Of a stretch of DNA of 64,000 nucleotides, positions 1 through 11,040 are shown one piece after another (position 1 is the stretch's first letter; each line of letters begins with the position of its first letter). The notes under the pieces are model-generated. The model was not told where the DNA came from, did not search any database, and saw only the letters and a list, made by a program, of their open reading frames with translations. The position numbers were made by a program, and so were the translations under genes. The stretch is from Epinephelus fuscoguttatus (taxonomy: Eukaryota > Chordata > Actinopteri > Perciformes > Serranidae): assembly GCF_011397635.1 (NCBI RefSeq), contig NC_064756.1, positions 22,374,907 to 22,438,906 on the forward strand. The letters run 5' to 3'.

Positions 1-514
1 ACCTGTCTGGTGTGACCATGACAGAGGGAAGGACTGACAGGGCACAGTCGAGTGACTCTGGATGGGGAAGACTACAGGAAGAGATCCAGCATGGTAATGA
101 CATCTTTGGCAACTCGGCCAGAGGAGAAGTGGGAAAAGCTACCAACAGGCACTCCCTGCAGGAGTATGTACACAAAAACAGGTAAAAACTGGCATGTCAT
201 GTACTATTCATTTAAAAAAAAATGTAGATTAAAGTTAACATTCTTGAAAAAATGCTTTGTTTGAGTTGGAGGTTTTTGAAGTTTGTCACCACTGATGGTT
301 AGTTTTTATGAATTTGAAGTGATGTTGTCTATACTTATGCAGCTTTGTAACCACATAACTCTTTGGATTCCTCTGACATTTTAGGGCCAAGGTAAAAACT
401 GTCACGTTCCTTCTACCTGTGGATGACATTTACACCAACCGGCCAGTTCTGACCAAGCACCGGGACGAGCCTAAAATCAGTGAGCTGGCCTCCATAACTG
501 AGACAGAGTCCTGA
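1..514 (+). CDS. C-terminal end of an unrecognised gene (partial)
   Basis: Two coding exons are visible: 1-181, ending at a GTAAAA donor, and 385-514, after a TTTTAG acceptor and ending at TGA (512-514). The joined reading frame is continuous and codes about 103 residues. The last exon reads on from VKTVTFLLPVDDIYTNRP to a stop after SITETES. The tail is polar and has no membrane segment or catalytic motif I can name. The gene starts outside the window. The next gene is gucy1b2, in convergent orientation. In mammals the GUCY1B2 locus lies near FAM124A, so this could be the end of fam124a, but that rests only on gene order and I do not recognise the sequence itself. Confidence 0.6.
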
Positions 515-1439
515 GGGAAGCAAAACTTTTAAAGACTTTGGATGTGGCCATGAGACAAAAACGCACACATGAAACGAGCCTAAAACAGGTTAGCCTCTTC
601 ATTTAGGTCAGCGTGGATTGGGCTGTTAATGAGTGAGCCAGCAGACCGATTTTATCACACCTGACCACACAAACAGAAGACTCTGGTTACAGGTGTCTTT
701 TTCATCCGGCCATCGCAATCCAGGCCCGGTTAACAGTGATGAGACACGGGGCCCTCTGCAGCGCGGATCAGATGTCTGGACTCCTCTCGAGACCTGGGGT
801 GTCGTTTCGGAGTGAGACACTCACCTGCAGGTGACAGCCCTTTTACGGACAGCTCTGGTCACTCGGGCCTCGTGAGCAGCATCAGACTCATTAGTTATTT
901 ATCTTTGTTTCTTTTCACCATGTAAACTGAAATGTGTCGGCAAGGGGCTTTGTTTGTGTTTAAACATGTGACCTATTTCTTCACTATGATTCTAAGAAGT
1001 GTATTATTTTAGTACACATTGCACACTGTATTCTCTGCTGTCATGAATGGAGGGCTCCTTATAAATATTCCAGTGTTAAAGTCATTATAAGCTATTACAT
1101 GTGAAATACAAAGTTTGATGAATTATTTTGACAAATTTTATGAAGCTTATTTATTGTTACCATAAATTTCAATATAAAACCATATATTTAAGAATATGAC
1201 TGGCACTGTGGCTGCATTTTGTGTTGTTCAAACAAATTCAAATGGAGGTAAAGAGGCTCACGCAAGTAAAAGTAGCATTTTGAAGTTCAGGGATTTATCA
1301 CGATGTATTTAACTCCAGCTGTAGTTTACCTCTAGTTGGATATACTGCAGGTTCTGCTGGTTTAAATGCACCAGGCAAACAAGCGTGAGCATGTTGACTT
1401 TTCACTGCGTTGCATGCAAACAAATGAGGAGACATAAGG
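515..1439. other. 3' untranslated region and spacer
   Basis: The stretch holds no gene. Its first several hundred bases are probably the 3' UTR of the gene ending at 514. I see no canonical AATAAA on the plus strand here, only AATATAAA near 1171. The rest is AT-rich spacer. Confidence 0.4.
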
Positions 1440-2000
1440 TGTGTCTCAAATCACATACTTCCGTTATGCTTCTATGTAGTATATTGTGTGCACTATGTAC
1501 TTATTGGCGTAATGCGCAAATTTTGACAGAGTAGTGTTGTCTCAAACCAAACACGGCCATTGTGCACTCACCGGAAATGACAACCGCAAATTAGCTAGTT
1601 AGCAAACTAGCATTAGCATTCATGTTATCGTTCGCGGTACCAAATCATTACAGACTGCTAAATTTACCCAACAAACATACTGCTGGCTGATATCCTGACA
1701 ACAGTATAGTGGTGCTTAGTGCAATAAACACATGTATTTGTACAATGCAGCTACATTCACGGTCGCACAGTCCTCAGGCCGCCATTTCCAGTTTGAAAAG
1801 TGGTCCCTCCCCTTCAGCTACATAGCCAAGATGGCGACCATTGAGTGCGAGAAGTGTCCATAGTTCCACACTCATTTTTGACCGTTATGAGTGCAACATC
1901 TGGGTACTCATAGTGCACTGCATTTTTCCATACTTCTCAGTGTACTTATGCACTCAAAATAGTAAGTGTAAGTACAGAAGTACGTGATACGTGAGACACA
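1440..2000. mobile_element. Inverted-repeat miniature transposon
   Basis: The left end TGTGTCTCAAATCACATACT is mirrored at the right end, whose reverse complement starts TGTGTCTCACGTATCACGTA. The interior has no long reading frame and carries further mirrored pieces (GTGCACTATG and CATAGTGCAC types). Ends of this kind are common in non-autonomous teleost DNA transposons, probably hAT-like. No clear target-site duplication was found, so the superfamily is uncertain. Confidence 0.6.
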
Positions 2001-2074
2001 GTATTTATCTGATTTTTTCTACCTTCTGTGCTTAGAAGATTTATTGCGAGTAAATCACTGATGGAGGAAATACA

Positions 2075-2080
2075 TTTATT
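2075..2080 (-). other. Probable gucy1b2 polyadenylation signal
   Basis: TTTATT on the plus strand is AATAAA on the minus strand, 289 bases after the gucy1b2 stop codon. It would give a 3' UTR of about 0.3 kb. Confidence 0.5.
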
Positions 2081-2368
2081 ATTTAGTATGTCAGGCACAT
2101 ACATGGGCTACAAGTAAAACATACAGTAAGCTTTGATATAACATTTGACCTGCTACATCCAAAGTGCCACACATCTACTCGAGAGAAAACACTAACAATG
2201 CAGAGAATCTAGCTGGCCGATGTATTACAAAGTGAGAATGATACCATCTACACAAAGGCTCTTTTGTCACTGACTGGTGTTCAATAGCAATGGCACGTGT
2301 TAAATATACTGCACCTTGGTTGATGAATCATTTATAGTCAATCAGCCATTCGGCAAGTAATTGCCAGC

Positions 2369-5300
2369 TCACAGGACGACACAGAACCTGGTCCGGGTGT
2401 GTTTGCTTTGATTGTTGGTTTTCATGGCACCGGTAATCAGCTGCTGTTCCTCTGTGTCCACATGGCTGATGCTGTCTAAGCTGTCCATGTTATTTTTTGC
2501 CTCTGTTTGGTCATATTCATCTGTATCCTTTAACTGGTCTAGACCTCCATCCTCTGATTGATCTTCAGTGTGCAGGCTTCCGTAGCTCTCTGAGTCCTGG
2601 GGCTTGATGGCTGAGCCGGTCTGGGGTTCAGACCTATGTGATGATGGTGGGGGTTCACTCAGGCTGTCTTCATATTTCATAGGGATCAAGAAAAGGTCGT
2701 CCCCGTGCTGCCTCTGAAAAGCTACAACAGAGGAACAAAGTGAATGAAGAGGGAAAAAGATTTATGTATAGCTGATAAAGACTGCAGGGCATTAAAACTC
2801 AAACAATGGCCGAGTTCTTATTCCCCAAATTAAAGGACACAGAACAAATCACTAGATAAAATTAGAAGAATTTGCCAGACATGAAACAGACCTGGTCTGT
2901 GGAGACTTGGCTGGTAGCTCATCTGCCTGTCCTGCTGTCCAGCCCCTGTCTCCATGTCTGAGAGACCCATAATCTGCCACTCGCTGACTCCTATGTTCCT
3001 TTCAAGAAAGTAAGTGGTCATTCTGCCCTTCCCCTTCACCTCGATCTCCCCTCGCTTCTGGATAACAAAGCTTTTATTCTTCAAAGCCCTAAGAAATGTG
3101 GACAGAGGACGTGGAAGCAAAAAGAGAACATAACAGCATTCATGGTACACGTCAAATTGTGATTGAATATGTGTTTTCCTGCATGAATATGTGCGTCCTC
3201 ACTGGTAGACAGCTGGGCTCAGATGGATCTTGTCAGGGAGGCCGTGACTCTCCATGCGAGACGCAGTGTTGACTGTGTCTCCAAACAGACAGTAACGAGG
3301 CATCTTCTCCCCAACTACACCTGCCAGTACAGGACCACTGTGGAGACCCACACGGATCTACAACAAGCCGTAGAACAGATGCTGCGTTAGGACAGAGAAC
3401 AAAAGCAAAAGATCCGTCCATCCATCCATCCATCCATCCATCTTCATCAACTCATCCAGGACCAGGTTGCAGGGCAGCAGGCCGAGCAAAGTAGAGTAGA
3501 TGGACCAGTGCATCAGGAGCTTTGCCTTCTGGCTCGGCTCCCTCTTCGTCACAACTGTCTACCGCAATGCATCATATCGTCTGTCCATGTCACACTTCAT
3601 CTTTCCGCCTCCCTTATGAACAAGACTTTGGGATACTTGAACGCCTTCTCTACGTGCAGTAATTCTCTCCCAATCCAGAGGGGGCAAGCCACCATTTTTC
3701 GGCAGAGAACCATGACCTTAGACTGGAAGATGCTGACTCATCCTGGTCAAGCAAAATTTTTCTTAAAGGGAAATTTCAGTTTATTTCAACCCGTCTCCTA
3801 TCATCCTAAATTTGTTTCAAGTTACTAGTGAGATAGAAATAATAGTTAGCATGTTAGCCATTAGCCTAGATACAGGCAGAACGTCAGACCTGTTAAAACA
3901 TAAGTGAACGGGCATCCTTTCAAGTGCAAAGTTAGTCCACTAAACAAGCTTTTTCTCCACAAAGACCGCCTCATATCGTTAGGATAAATGTCAGAGAACA
4001 TATAGAAAATGACATGTAAACATGTTGTCTTACCTTACCGCTGTGCTGCCATGTTTGTTTATCCCTCTAGCTGTGCTTTCCAAAGCGCGGCCGAAATATC
4101 GCGAGAACAAGTAGCGATCTCATAGCGTGCCTGAACAAACAGTAACAGCTGGAAGGCAGAACCGGACAGTAGCCTGAAAAGTTCATTCATTTATTTTATG
4201 AAAGATTTATAGAATAATGGCTGACTTTTTGCCAGACTTCGACTTTGTGGAGGAGGAATTTGATTTTGCGATTTTGCAGAGTTTGATGGCCGCCCTTATT
4301 TATTTGAGCCAGAATACACTGACGAAGAGCTTTGTGAAATTGAAGAACGGAGGAGGAGGAGAGAGAGAGGTGCAACAGGTAGAGGACGAGAGAGGAGGAA
4401 TGGCTGCTGCAAGGCTGCGTGGCACTGGAGATTGGTGGTGTACCTGTGAATGCTGTGCCCCAGCGCCCACAGAAGAGGAATGCTGCTGTTGCAAGGAATG
4501 GGACCAGTTGCAGCCTTATTTTCAAGGTCTGGATGTGACCGAGGACGAGACACCTCCACCTGGAGTAACGTTAGTATCCAGCTGGACTTTATCTAGAGCT
4601 GGCAAGATATATTTCAGCTGCGCTTTGGAAAGCAGAGCTAGATGGTAAACAAACATGGCACCACACCGGTAAGGTAAGACAACACGTTTACATGTCGTTT
4701 TCTATATGTTCTCTGACATTTATCCTAACGATATGAGGCGGTCTTTGTGGAAAAAAGCTTGTTTAGTGGACTAACTTTGCACTTGAAGGTATGCCCGTTC
4801 ACTTACGTTTTAACAGGTCTGACACTATGGCTGTATCTAGGCTAAGAGCTAACATGCTAACTATTATTTCTATGTCACTAGTCACTTGAAACAAATTTAG
4901 GACGATAGGAGACAGGTTGAAATAAACCAAAATTTCTCTTTAAGTAAAAATACACAAGTACAGTATTAGCAACAATGTATCAAAAGTAAAAGTTCTCATT
5001 ATGCAAAATAATTACTATAGGGATAGGGATAGGGATAGGTTTAAGGTAGTTACATCTGTAATTGGAGTAAAAAGCACATTATTACCCTCTGAAATGTAAT
5101 GGAGAAAATGAAGCATCATGAAATGGAAATACTTCAAATATGAAGTAGCACTTCAGTAAATATATTTAGTTAATTTCCACCACTGTTATATTTAAGAGAT
5201 TCAGTACAAATGTTCTTGCACCTTAATGGGTCCTCCTGTCACCGGGTTGATAACCTCCCTGGCAGCCAAGATCATACCCAGGGCAAAGTTGGCCACCCTC

Positions 5301-8300
5301 TCAGCGTGGCTGGAGACAGGTATGGGCACCCCACCCACCACCATATAGGCGTCCCCTATTGTCTCCACCTGGGAAACACACAGTAAATACACCGTCAGAT
5401 TTAGTCAAATCAAATGATTCAAGAAGTGTCTTTAATATTCGTGTCAAAAGGTTAACTCTGTGGTGTGTACCTTGTAAACATTGTGCACAGTTGTGAGTCG
5501 GTCGAATCGGAGGTACATGGAGTTAAGCATAAGGATGATTTGGATTGGTTCACACAGGGAGCAGATATTAGTGAAGGTAACCACATCACTGAACAGTATG
5601 GTGCACTCTTTAAATTCTCCTATAGGATATACAAACATACATAAAGACACACAGCAGTCATATTTGACACATAAAGCACAAACACTCTTATTATTATATT
5701 CGAATTATTATATTATTATACAATATTTAAAGCATTAGCATGCCATTAACCTGCTTCTACTGCTTTGCCCTCCTTCAGCTGGTTGGCTACATGCTTGGGC
5801 AACATAGCGTACAGCAAGTTCTCCGTCTTCCTCCTCTCTTCCTCCAGGTGTTGAGACAGGAGGCGGAGCTCCTCTTTCTTCCTCTCTAACTGATTGGACA
5901 GCTCAATTTCTGCCAATCGCTGCTGATTGAGCAGGATGAGGTCACGGGTGACGTCGTGAGGTGCGATGTCAGAAATGTGCATGTCCCTCTCCTTCAGCTC
6001 CTGGAGGCTTCTCAGCAGAGGAGAGGCTTGATAAAGCATACAGTCCAGAGAAGGCATCCAGATCATCTGACCTATGTGAAGGCAAATGTTAATAGTTCCC
6101 CTGTTTGCTTAGGAAAGAAAATATATATAGTTTGGTTACAGTTTTTTTTTTGTCCTTTACCTCTGAGCTGCAGCATGGGCCTGTCCTTCCATGCTTCAGG
6201 CATCATGTCCCTGCGCGTCTGCAGGACAAAGTGACTGTTGATGAACTTCCTGATGCTGGAGATGGTGAAGGTGACTTCAGGATGCACAATGCTGAAGTAA
6301 AGGTCCAGATGAATGCTCATTGTCTGGAGCCCGGGGACGATCCTCTGGAGCTTCACCCCTATCTGGTGCACCACCAGCTGCCTCAGACACCACCAGGATC
6401 ACATCGGTTAAAAAGATACTTTGACGATTTTCAACCAGCTTTGTATCATAACAATGTGAGTCGTATGTGTAAATTAACTCTGGTAAACCTTCCTCCATCC
6501 TGCCAGTGCCAAGATCTCCTGCTAAATTTGCCAGCATTTTGGGTAATCTTGCGAGTTTTTTTACTGGCTCTAGGGCTATTGCACGGACTAGAGATTGTTC
6601 TTCGGCATTAGGACACAGAGATTATAGAAGAGTGAAAAAGCACCACCCTACTCTCTAAAATGAGAGACAGTGCTGATCAAATATAAACTAATATTCTGTT
6701 ACTGTATTGCCTATTTCTTGCCAAACATGCTTTCAGAGACATATTTTAGTTCGCTGTTTAGCTGTAATACGAGAGTTTGTGGACAGACAGTGGGTACCAT
6801 ACTGTTTCCTGTAATGCAAAAATAGAGTCTGAAAATACTGAGATTAAACTGTAGAGCTATGCAGAGCTGATCAAATATGCACCAAGATTCTGTAACTGCA
6901 TTGCCTATTTCCTTTTACTACTTCAAATGTTTAATGAAACATCTTAGCTTACCATTTAACTGTAATATGAGAGTGTTCGTTACCAGTCAGCCTTCGTATT
7001 GTTTTCTGTCAGGCAACTGGATAGGCAGTGAAGGCTAGGACGCGATCTTTGACCGAATGGGGGCTATGGGGTATAACACATGCGCAATGTAACTGGAGCT
7101 GCAATGTTGAAGGGTTACAGCAGTGGTACTAGAAATAAAGGGCTAGTGTCTGCTCAGGTTCTCTATGGGTGAACTCTTTTTATTCTCTTTGGATGCGCTT
7201 GGCCTGACAGAACTTTTGGGGTATGTTCAAATGGATGGCAGCCAAAAGACAATTAAACATTTCCACAAGGAAGCATTTGTTTATGGTCTTTTATTGAGGA
7301 CCTTTTCCATAGCTGCAGAATTGTAATTCTCACCCATATCTTTTCAAATATATTTTGACCCAAGGCCATCTGCAGACGCTTCAGTGAAATGACTCAATCA
7401 TCCCCATGTTCAATTATAGTGCATCAATTATTGAGACTTTCAGTAAATGCAGACCAGATAGTAGCGCTCATGTGTTTTACTGCAATGATATGGCGCACTA
7501 TGATACCACGACTTCCCTCTTAACCTTCTTTCTTGCCTTAGGTCACCCACCAGTGAGAGCGTTTATTGGTCCGGTGCAGTACAGTGCATTCCGATAGTTG
7601 TAGGTTTTCTACCTCTTGAGCAAAGCATTTGTACCTATTGACTGCATGCCTAGTTTTATGAGAAGATCATCTTTCCAGCAGCAAAATACATCTTCAATTT
7701 AATATAATCACACAAAGCCCTCCTAATATACTATCTTTGTAAAGTGAACATGGTCATCTCTACCTGTTCGTCGAAGACTATATGGAAAGGGAAAGCATGG
7801 CAGAAAGTCTTCAGATCAATTTGAAGAGTTGTAGGATACACTGGCTCAAAACCCCTCAACAGTTTACCTGTGAGAGTAAAGAAAGAGAAAAGACACACAT
7901 GTACAGGTACCTGCAGGTGTGTGACTCCTGATGGTCTTATTTGCTAAACTTTTGAGTGACTACTGGCTCAAGCTGCTCCAAGTATCGTATGTATGTTAAT
8001 GGGTGTCTGTACTCTACCTTTCCCAAAACGAACCAGCCCCCTGATTGTCTCCCAGTGACTCCTGTGCATTGAGAAACTGATACTGGATCTCTTTTGATGA
8101 AGTGGCTGAGGGCACAGAGAGGACAGACTTGGAATTTCATTATAATCAGTAAAGTCATTTCTGTTTTTCTTGTTGTTCATTTTGTCCACAGTAGTGCTTA
8201 GTCTGCACAGTCTACATGTAGTTTTACATTGAGAGTTTGTAGCACAGTTCATTAATCTAACCTCTCCAGTCCAGATCATGGCATTACGTCTATTCACCAA

Positions 8301-10009
8301 AGGCTGGAGGGACTGTGTTCTCGAAAAACGTCCAGTTTTACATCTGACCATGCTGGAGCGAGCAGCAACATCTGGCCACTGTGTGACCAAGAAAACCACA
8401 TGCTCCTTCTTCCCAGTTCTCTCCAGCTCCTCCAACTGGTTGACAATCTCCATTGTTATATCACTGTTGAAAAAATCTTTAGCAACAGCTCCAATAATAC
8501 CTGCAAAAGAGAACAATGTGAGAAAGTCAATAAAATAGTGGCAAAATTGCAAAAGGACATACATGGAACTAGCATTTACTCTAGAGGACGTGTTCTTTAA
8601 TTACCAGGAACAATGTGGCAGAGTCCTCTGCGGTCTGAATAATAGTGGAGAAGCATGGTACCATCAGGGTTCCTCTCCACCCGAAATGATGGTGCATTCA
8701 TTTCCTGCAAGAATCCAACAATAAACTATAAATCAGTTTTTTCTCCGCAAAATAAATCAAGATTTAAAAAAAAATTTAAAAAAAAAGAACCTTGTAGGAG
8801 AGGGCGAGGTAGCTATGAAGTGCATCCAGATTCTCAGTGAATTCGAACAGATTTCCTCCCAGAGTCCGCAGCATGTGATCATAGCCTGAGTGTTTGCAGA
8901 ACTCAAAGAAATATTCTCCGAACTGCCTCAAGACAACCTCTGGCTTCACTCCTGCAAAGACACGAAAACAAGACTAAAACAGAATAATATAACACAAGCA
9001 AAAATGATTTATTTTGAATTATTTTTCCATTTAAGGCGACCAATATTTGTGATTTTAAAAATCAAAACAAAACATGGACACATGGAAATTGAATTACCTA
9101 GCAGCTTGCATGTTTCTGCTACTAGCTGCATGGTGATTTCATCTTTATAGACTTCATATGTCAGGAAGGAATCCTGGACTCCAGCTTCATCCCTGATTTT
9201 GGGAAGACAATGGATTCATTGTATTTTGTGGTTATGATAAAGAAGATACAAACTGTTAATTTAAAAAAGGAACCCTCACTGTGATGCACTAATTGACTAC
9301 ACAAAGTAAGTCATCTTTTTGACCTTCATTTTAGGATTTTCAATAAGAAACAAATGCTCAGTACATCACTTTAACAAGTCAGCCACAAATATCTTTACAG
9401 GTAGAAAAACAAGTCCTAGGACTTCAAAATTGAGGGTATACTGCTACTCAGTTAGACCATTACATCAGCTCACTTATCCACATATCATATGTTGGTGCAC
9501 AGTCTGACTTCCAAATAAGTAGAAACAATTTCCTTTATCACAGCCAAATCAAATGAAATGTTGTTTGCCCAAGGTAGGGGAGATCGGGGTTGGTTGTCAC
9601 AGTGCTTATTATGGCCAACACACTAGAGGGCGCTGTGACATTATGTTGACATCAAATAATTGGCCTGACATCCTACTCCTTTGCACTGGTCATTTTGTGG
9701 AACACACAAAAGACACTGAGGCGATTTTATTTTGTAATTTTTATGGGTCAGAGAAGTTTTTCATATTGGTGGCCTTTTTGTATTAATGGCTTTTAGGTTA
9801 TTTGTCATTTAAAAAAATCAAACATTAAAAAGTCAAAGGTAATAGCTTTGAGTCAACTTTAAGCTAACAAGCTAAAGCCATTTAGTAGCTAGCTAAAAAT
9901 GTTTGTCAAGATGTCAGGTGGGGATAGTTGTCCCACTGCTTGACATGTGTGACTGTTCAGAAGGACAGGCAAAATGTTATATTCCACATGTTCTCAGCTG
10001 TTTTTAATT

Positions 10010-10058
<49 letters not shown>

Positions 10059-11040
10059 GTTGCTTTAGTTCCTCTTCAGAAAACAATGTTGGATCTAAAC
10101 ATACTTCAACCCAGGCTGACATTTTAATAAAAGTTTCTGGTCACATTGAGATTGAGGTTAATCTATTCTAATCTCACTGTTTCGTTTAATGTTATAGCCT
10201 ATTCACAATGAGTTGTTATGAAACAATGGCTGTAATAAAGACTAGATTTTTTTCAGAACTGTGAATTCCTCCATTTTACTTTCATTCAAGAGGTGGTATT
10301 CATTTTAAAACTTATTTGGTGTTTACATCTTTAAAACATCTTTCCTTTTTTCCTCTGAAACCCCACTGATAACTATAGGGACAACCAACCCCGTACATTG
10401 TGTTGTAACCTATTCTTGTTACAGTAAGTTGTATAAATGAGAGGGATACCAATTTCAAGCCAAGACCTTAGGCTTTCGTTTAATGTAGGGATGACTAGTG
10501 AAAGATGTTTTGATGATGAGCAATTCACACAAGAGTAAAAACTGTGACAACCAACCCTGGTCTCCCCTAACACACTCATGGCACCTAGGACAGCAACTAG
10601 TGAGTAAGATTTCCAGTTCTTCTCAAAGGCTTTAGAGAAACATTCAAATAAACTCTTCCAATAAGTAAGCAGTTTCCAACATGTCCAAAGAGAATGTGTT
10701 AATGTCCTGTCTGCCTCTTTACACCTGTTACAGAGGGGGAAAACATCAGGGGGAAATATTGTGCAATCTTACTTTGGAGTAGTATAAGTCTTTAAATGGC
10801 CTACTTATAACAAATTTGTAAAAACAGGAAATAGAAATGTATTTCACCTGAGCTTGATCCACGTCTCCTCGCCAAACTTTTCAACCACCAGCGATTTCAA
10901 ACAGGTGTTAATAAATCCATACTGCGGAGAACAAACACAGTCATGTGAAGGGAAGCTCTGAAAATATGTGTCAGGTGAAACGAGGCTGGCGATATATGAA
11001 GCAAGCAAACGAAAATAAGTCTGTAAAAGCAGCATACCAT
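2369..11040 (-). CDS. gucy1b2: Soluble guanylate cyclase subunit beta-2
   Basis: Cytosolic nitric-oxide-sensing cyclase that makes cGMP from GTP. Exons in order: 11038-11040, 10848-10921, 9098-9192, 8791-8951, 8605-8704, 8262-8500, 8018-8105, 7764-7867, 6161-6377, 5751-6071, 5471-5619, 5222-5368, 3203-3357, 2892-3088, 2369-2721. The phases all agree and sum to 2,403 bases, or 800 aa. Residues 1-190 are the H-NOX haem domain, with proximal His103 and the Y132-x-S134-x-R136 haem motif. A central H-NOX-associated domain and a coiled coil (about 380-450) follow. The cyclase domain has metal aspartates D479 (FSDVV) and D523 (IGDAY), E519 and C589 for guanine, and N596/R600. The C-terminus is C-V-V-L, a prenylation box. 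The start codon is the last three bases of exon 1, giving M-YGFIN as in related beta subunits. Beta-2 rather than beta-1 is chosen for the long tail and the CVVL box. Confidence 0.93.
3417..3442. repeat. (TCCA)n microsatellite
   Basis: About six TCCA units lie in the gucy1b2 intron between exons 12 and 13. Confidence 0.85.
3767..4939. mobile_element. TTAA-flanked DNA transposon with ~280-bp inverted arms
   Basis: The element sits in a gucy1b2 intron. The target duplication TTAA is present at 3763-3766 and 4940-4943. The ends are AGGGAAATTTCAGTTTATTT and, as reverse complement, AGAGAAATTTTGGTTTATTT. The similarity continues inward for about 280 bases on each side (3767-4050 against 4665-4939) through shared blocks such as AAACAAGCTTTTT and CATATCGTTAGGATAAATG. 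TTAA target sites are typical of the piggyBac and Kolobok superfamilies. The unique middle (about 4060-4660) carries the remnant gene listed separately. No transposase is visible, so this copy is non-autonomous. Confidence 0.8.
4217..4648 (+). pseudogene. Decayed P2X7-type cysteine-rich domain gene inside a transposon
   Basis: A 143-codon frame starts at an ATG just inside the left arm (acidic N-terminus [17 protein letters not shown]). Around codons 65-95 it carries a dense cysteine motif: W-C-x-C-x-x-C, then P-T-E-E-E-C-x-C-C-K-E. This pattern is the start of the cytoplasmic cysteine-rich (ballast) domain of P2X7 receptors and of P2X7-like fish proteins. Between about 4280 and 4370 the +1 frame gives a better acidic-then-arginine-rich segment ([15 protein letters not shown]), so two compensating frameshifts are likely. 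The second half of the domain is missing and the frame runs into the right inverted arm. I treat it as a broken copy of a transposon-borne gene. The family link rests on motif reading only. Confidence 0.6.
5016..5040. repeat. Short (GGGATA)n tandem repeat
   Basis: About four GGGATA units lie in a gucy1b2 intron. Confidence 0.8.
6400..7150. repeat. Interspersed repeat with a 194-bp internal duplication
   Basis: Intron 8 of gucy1b2. Two diverged copies start with GCTGATCAAATAT at 6672 and 6866 and share the blocks CTGTA(T/C)TGCATTGCC-like, TAGCTGTAAT/TAACTGTAAT and GAGAGT. The upstream part (about 6415-6600) resembles a common teleost dispersed repeat. No coding potential was seen. Confidence 0.5.
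9577..10567. mobile_element. TA-flanked inverted-repeat element
   Basis: Left end GGGGAGATCGGGGTTGGTTG. The right end reads as reverse complement GGGGAGACCAGGGTTGGTTG. The match extends to TCACAGT. TA dinucleotides flank both ends (9575-9576 and 10568-10569), as expected for Tc1/mariner-type insertion. A second inverted pair lies inside: GGGGATAGTTGTCCC near 9920 against ACTATAGGGACAACC near 10373. No transposase frame is present. It lies in the gucy1b2 intron between exons 2 and 3. Confidence 0.7.
10015..10056. repeat. (CA)n microsatellite
   Basis: A CA array of about 21 units inside the TA-flanked element. Confidence 0.95.
10575..10846 (-). mobile_element. LINE ORF2 C-terminal fragment
   Basis: The minus strand encodes the end of a reverse-transcriptase protein of the L1/Tx1 sort. 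A segment like [20 protein letters not shown] is followed, after a frameshift, by a cysteine/histidine knuckle ([20 protein letters not shown]) and a tryptophan-rich tail. It ends almost exactly where the TA-flanked element begins and is 5'-truncated and broken. Confidence 0.55.

Noticed and set aside
626-820. Mirrored short frames on both strands
   Set aside because: Chance GC-rich 3' UTR sequence after the first gene; no motif and no splice signals.
2369-2713. Last gucy1b2 exon starting at 2,713 (TTTCAG acceptor)
   Set aside because: That join is out of phase and stops early. The TTGTAG acceptor at 2,722 keeps the frame to the CVVL end.
5016-5040. Telomere-like GGGATA repeat
   Set aside because: The unit is GGGATA, not TTAGGG, and there are only about four copies inside an intron.
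10011-10060. CRISPR-like regularity
   Set aside because: It and the other arrays in the window are simple CA/TG microsatellites; there are no spaced repeats.
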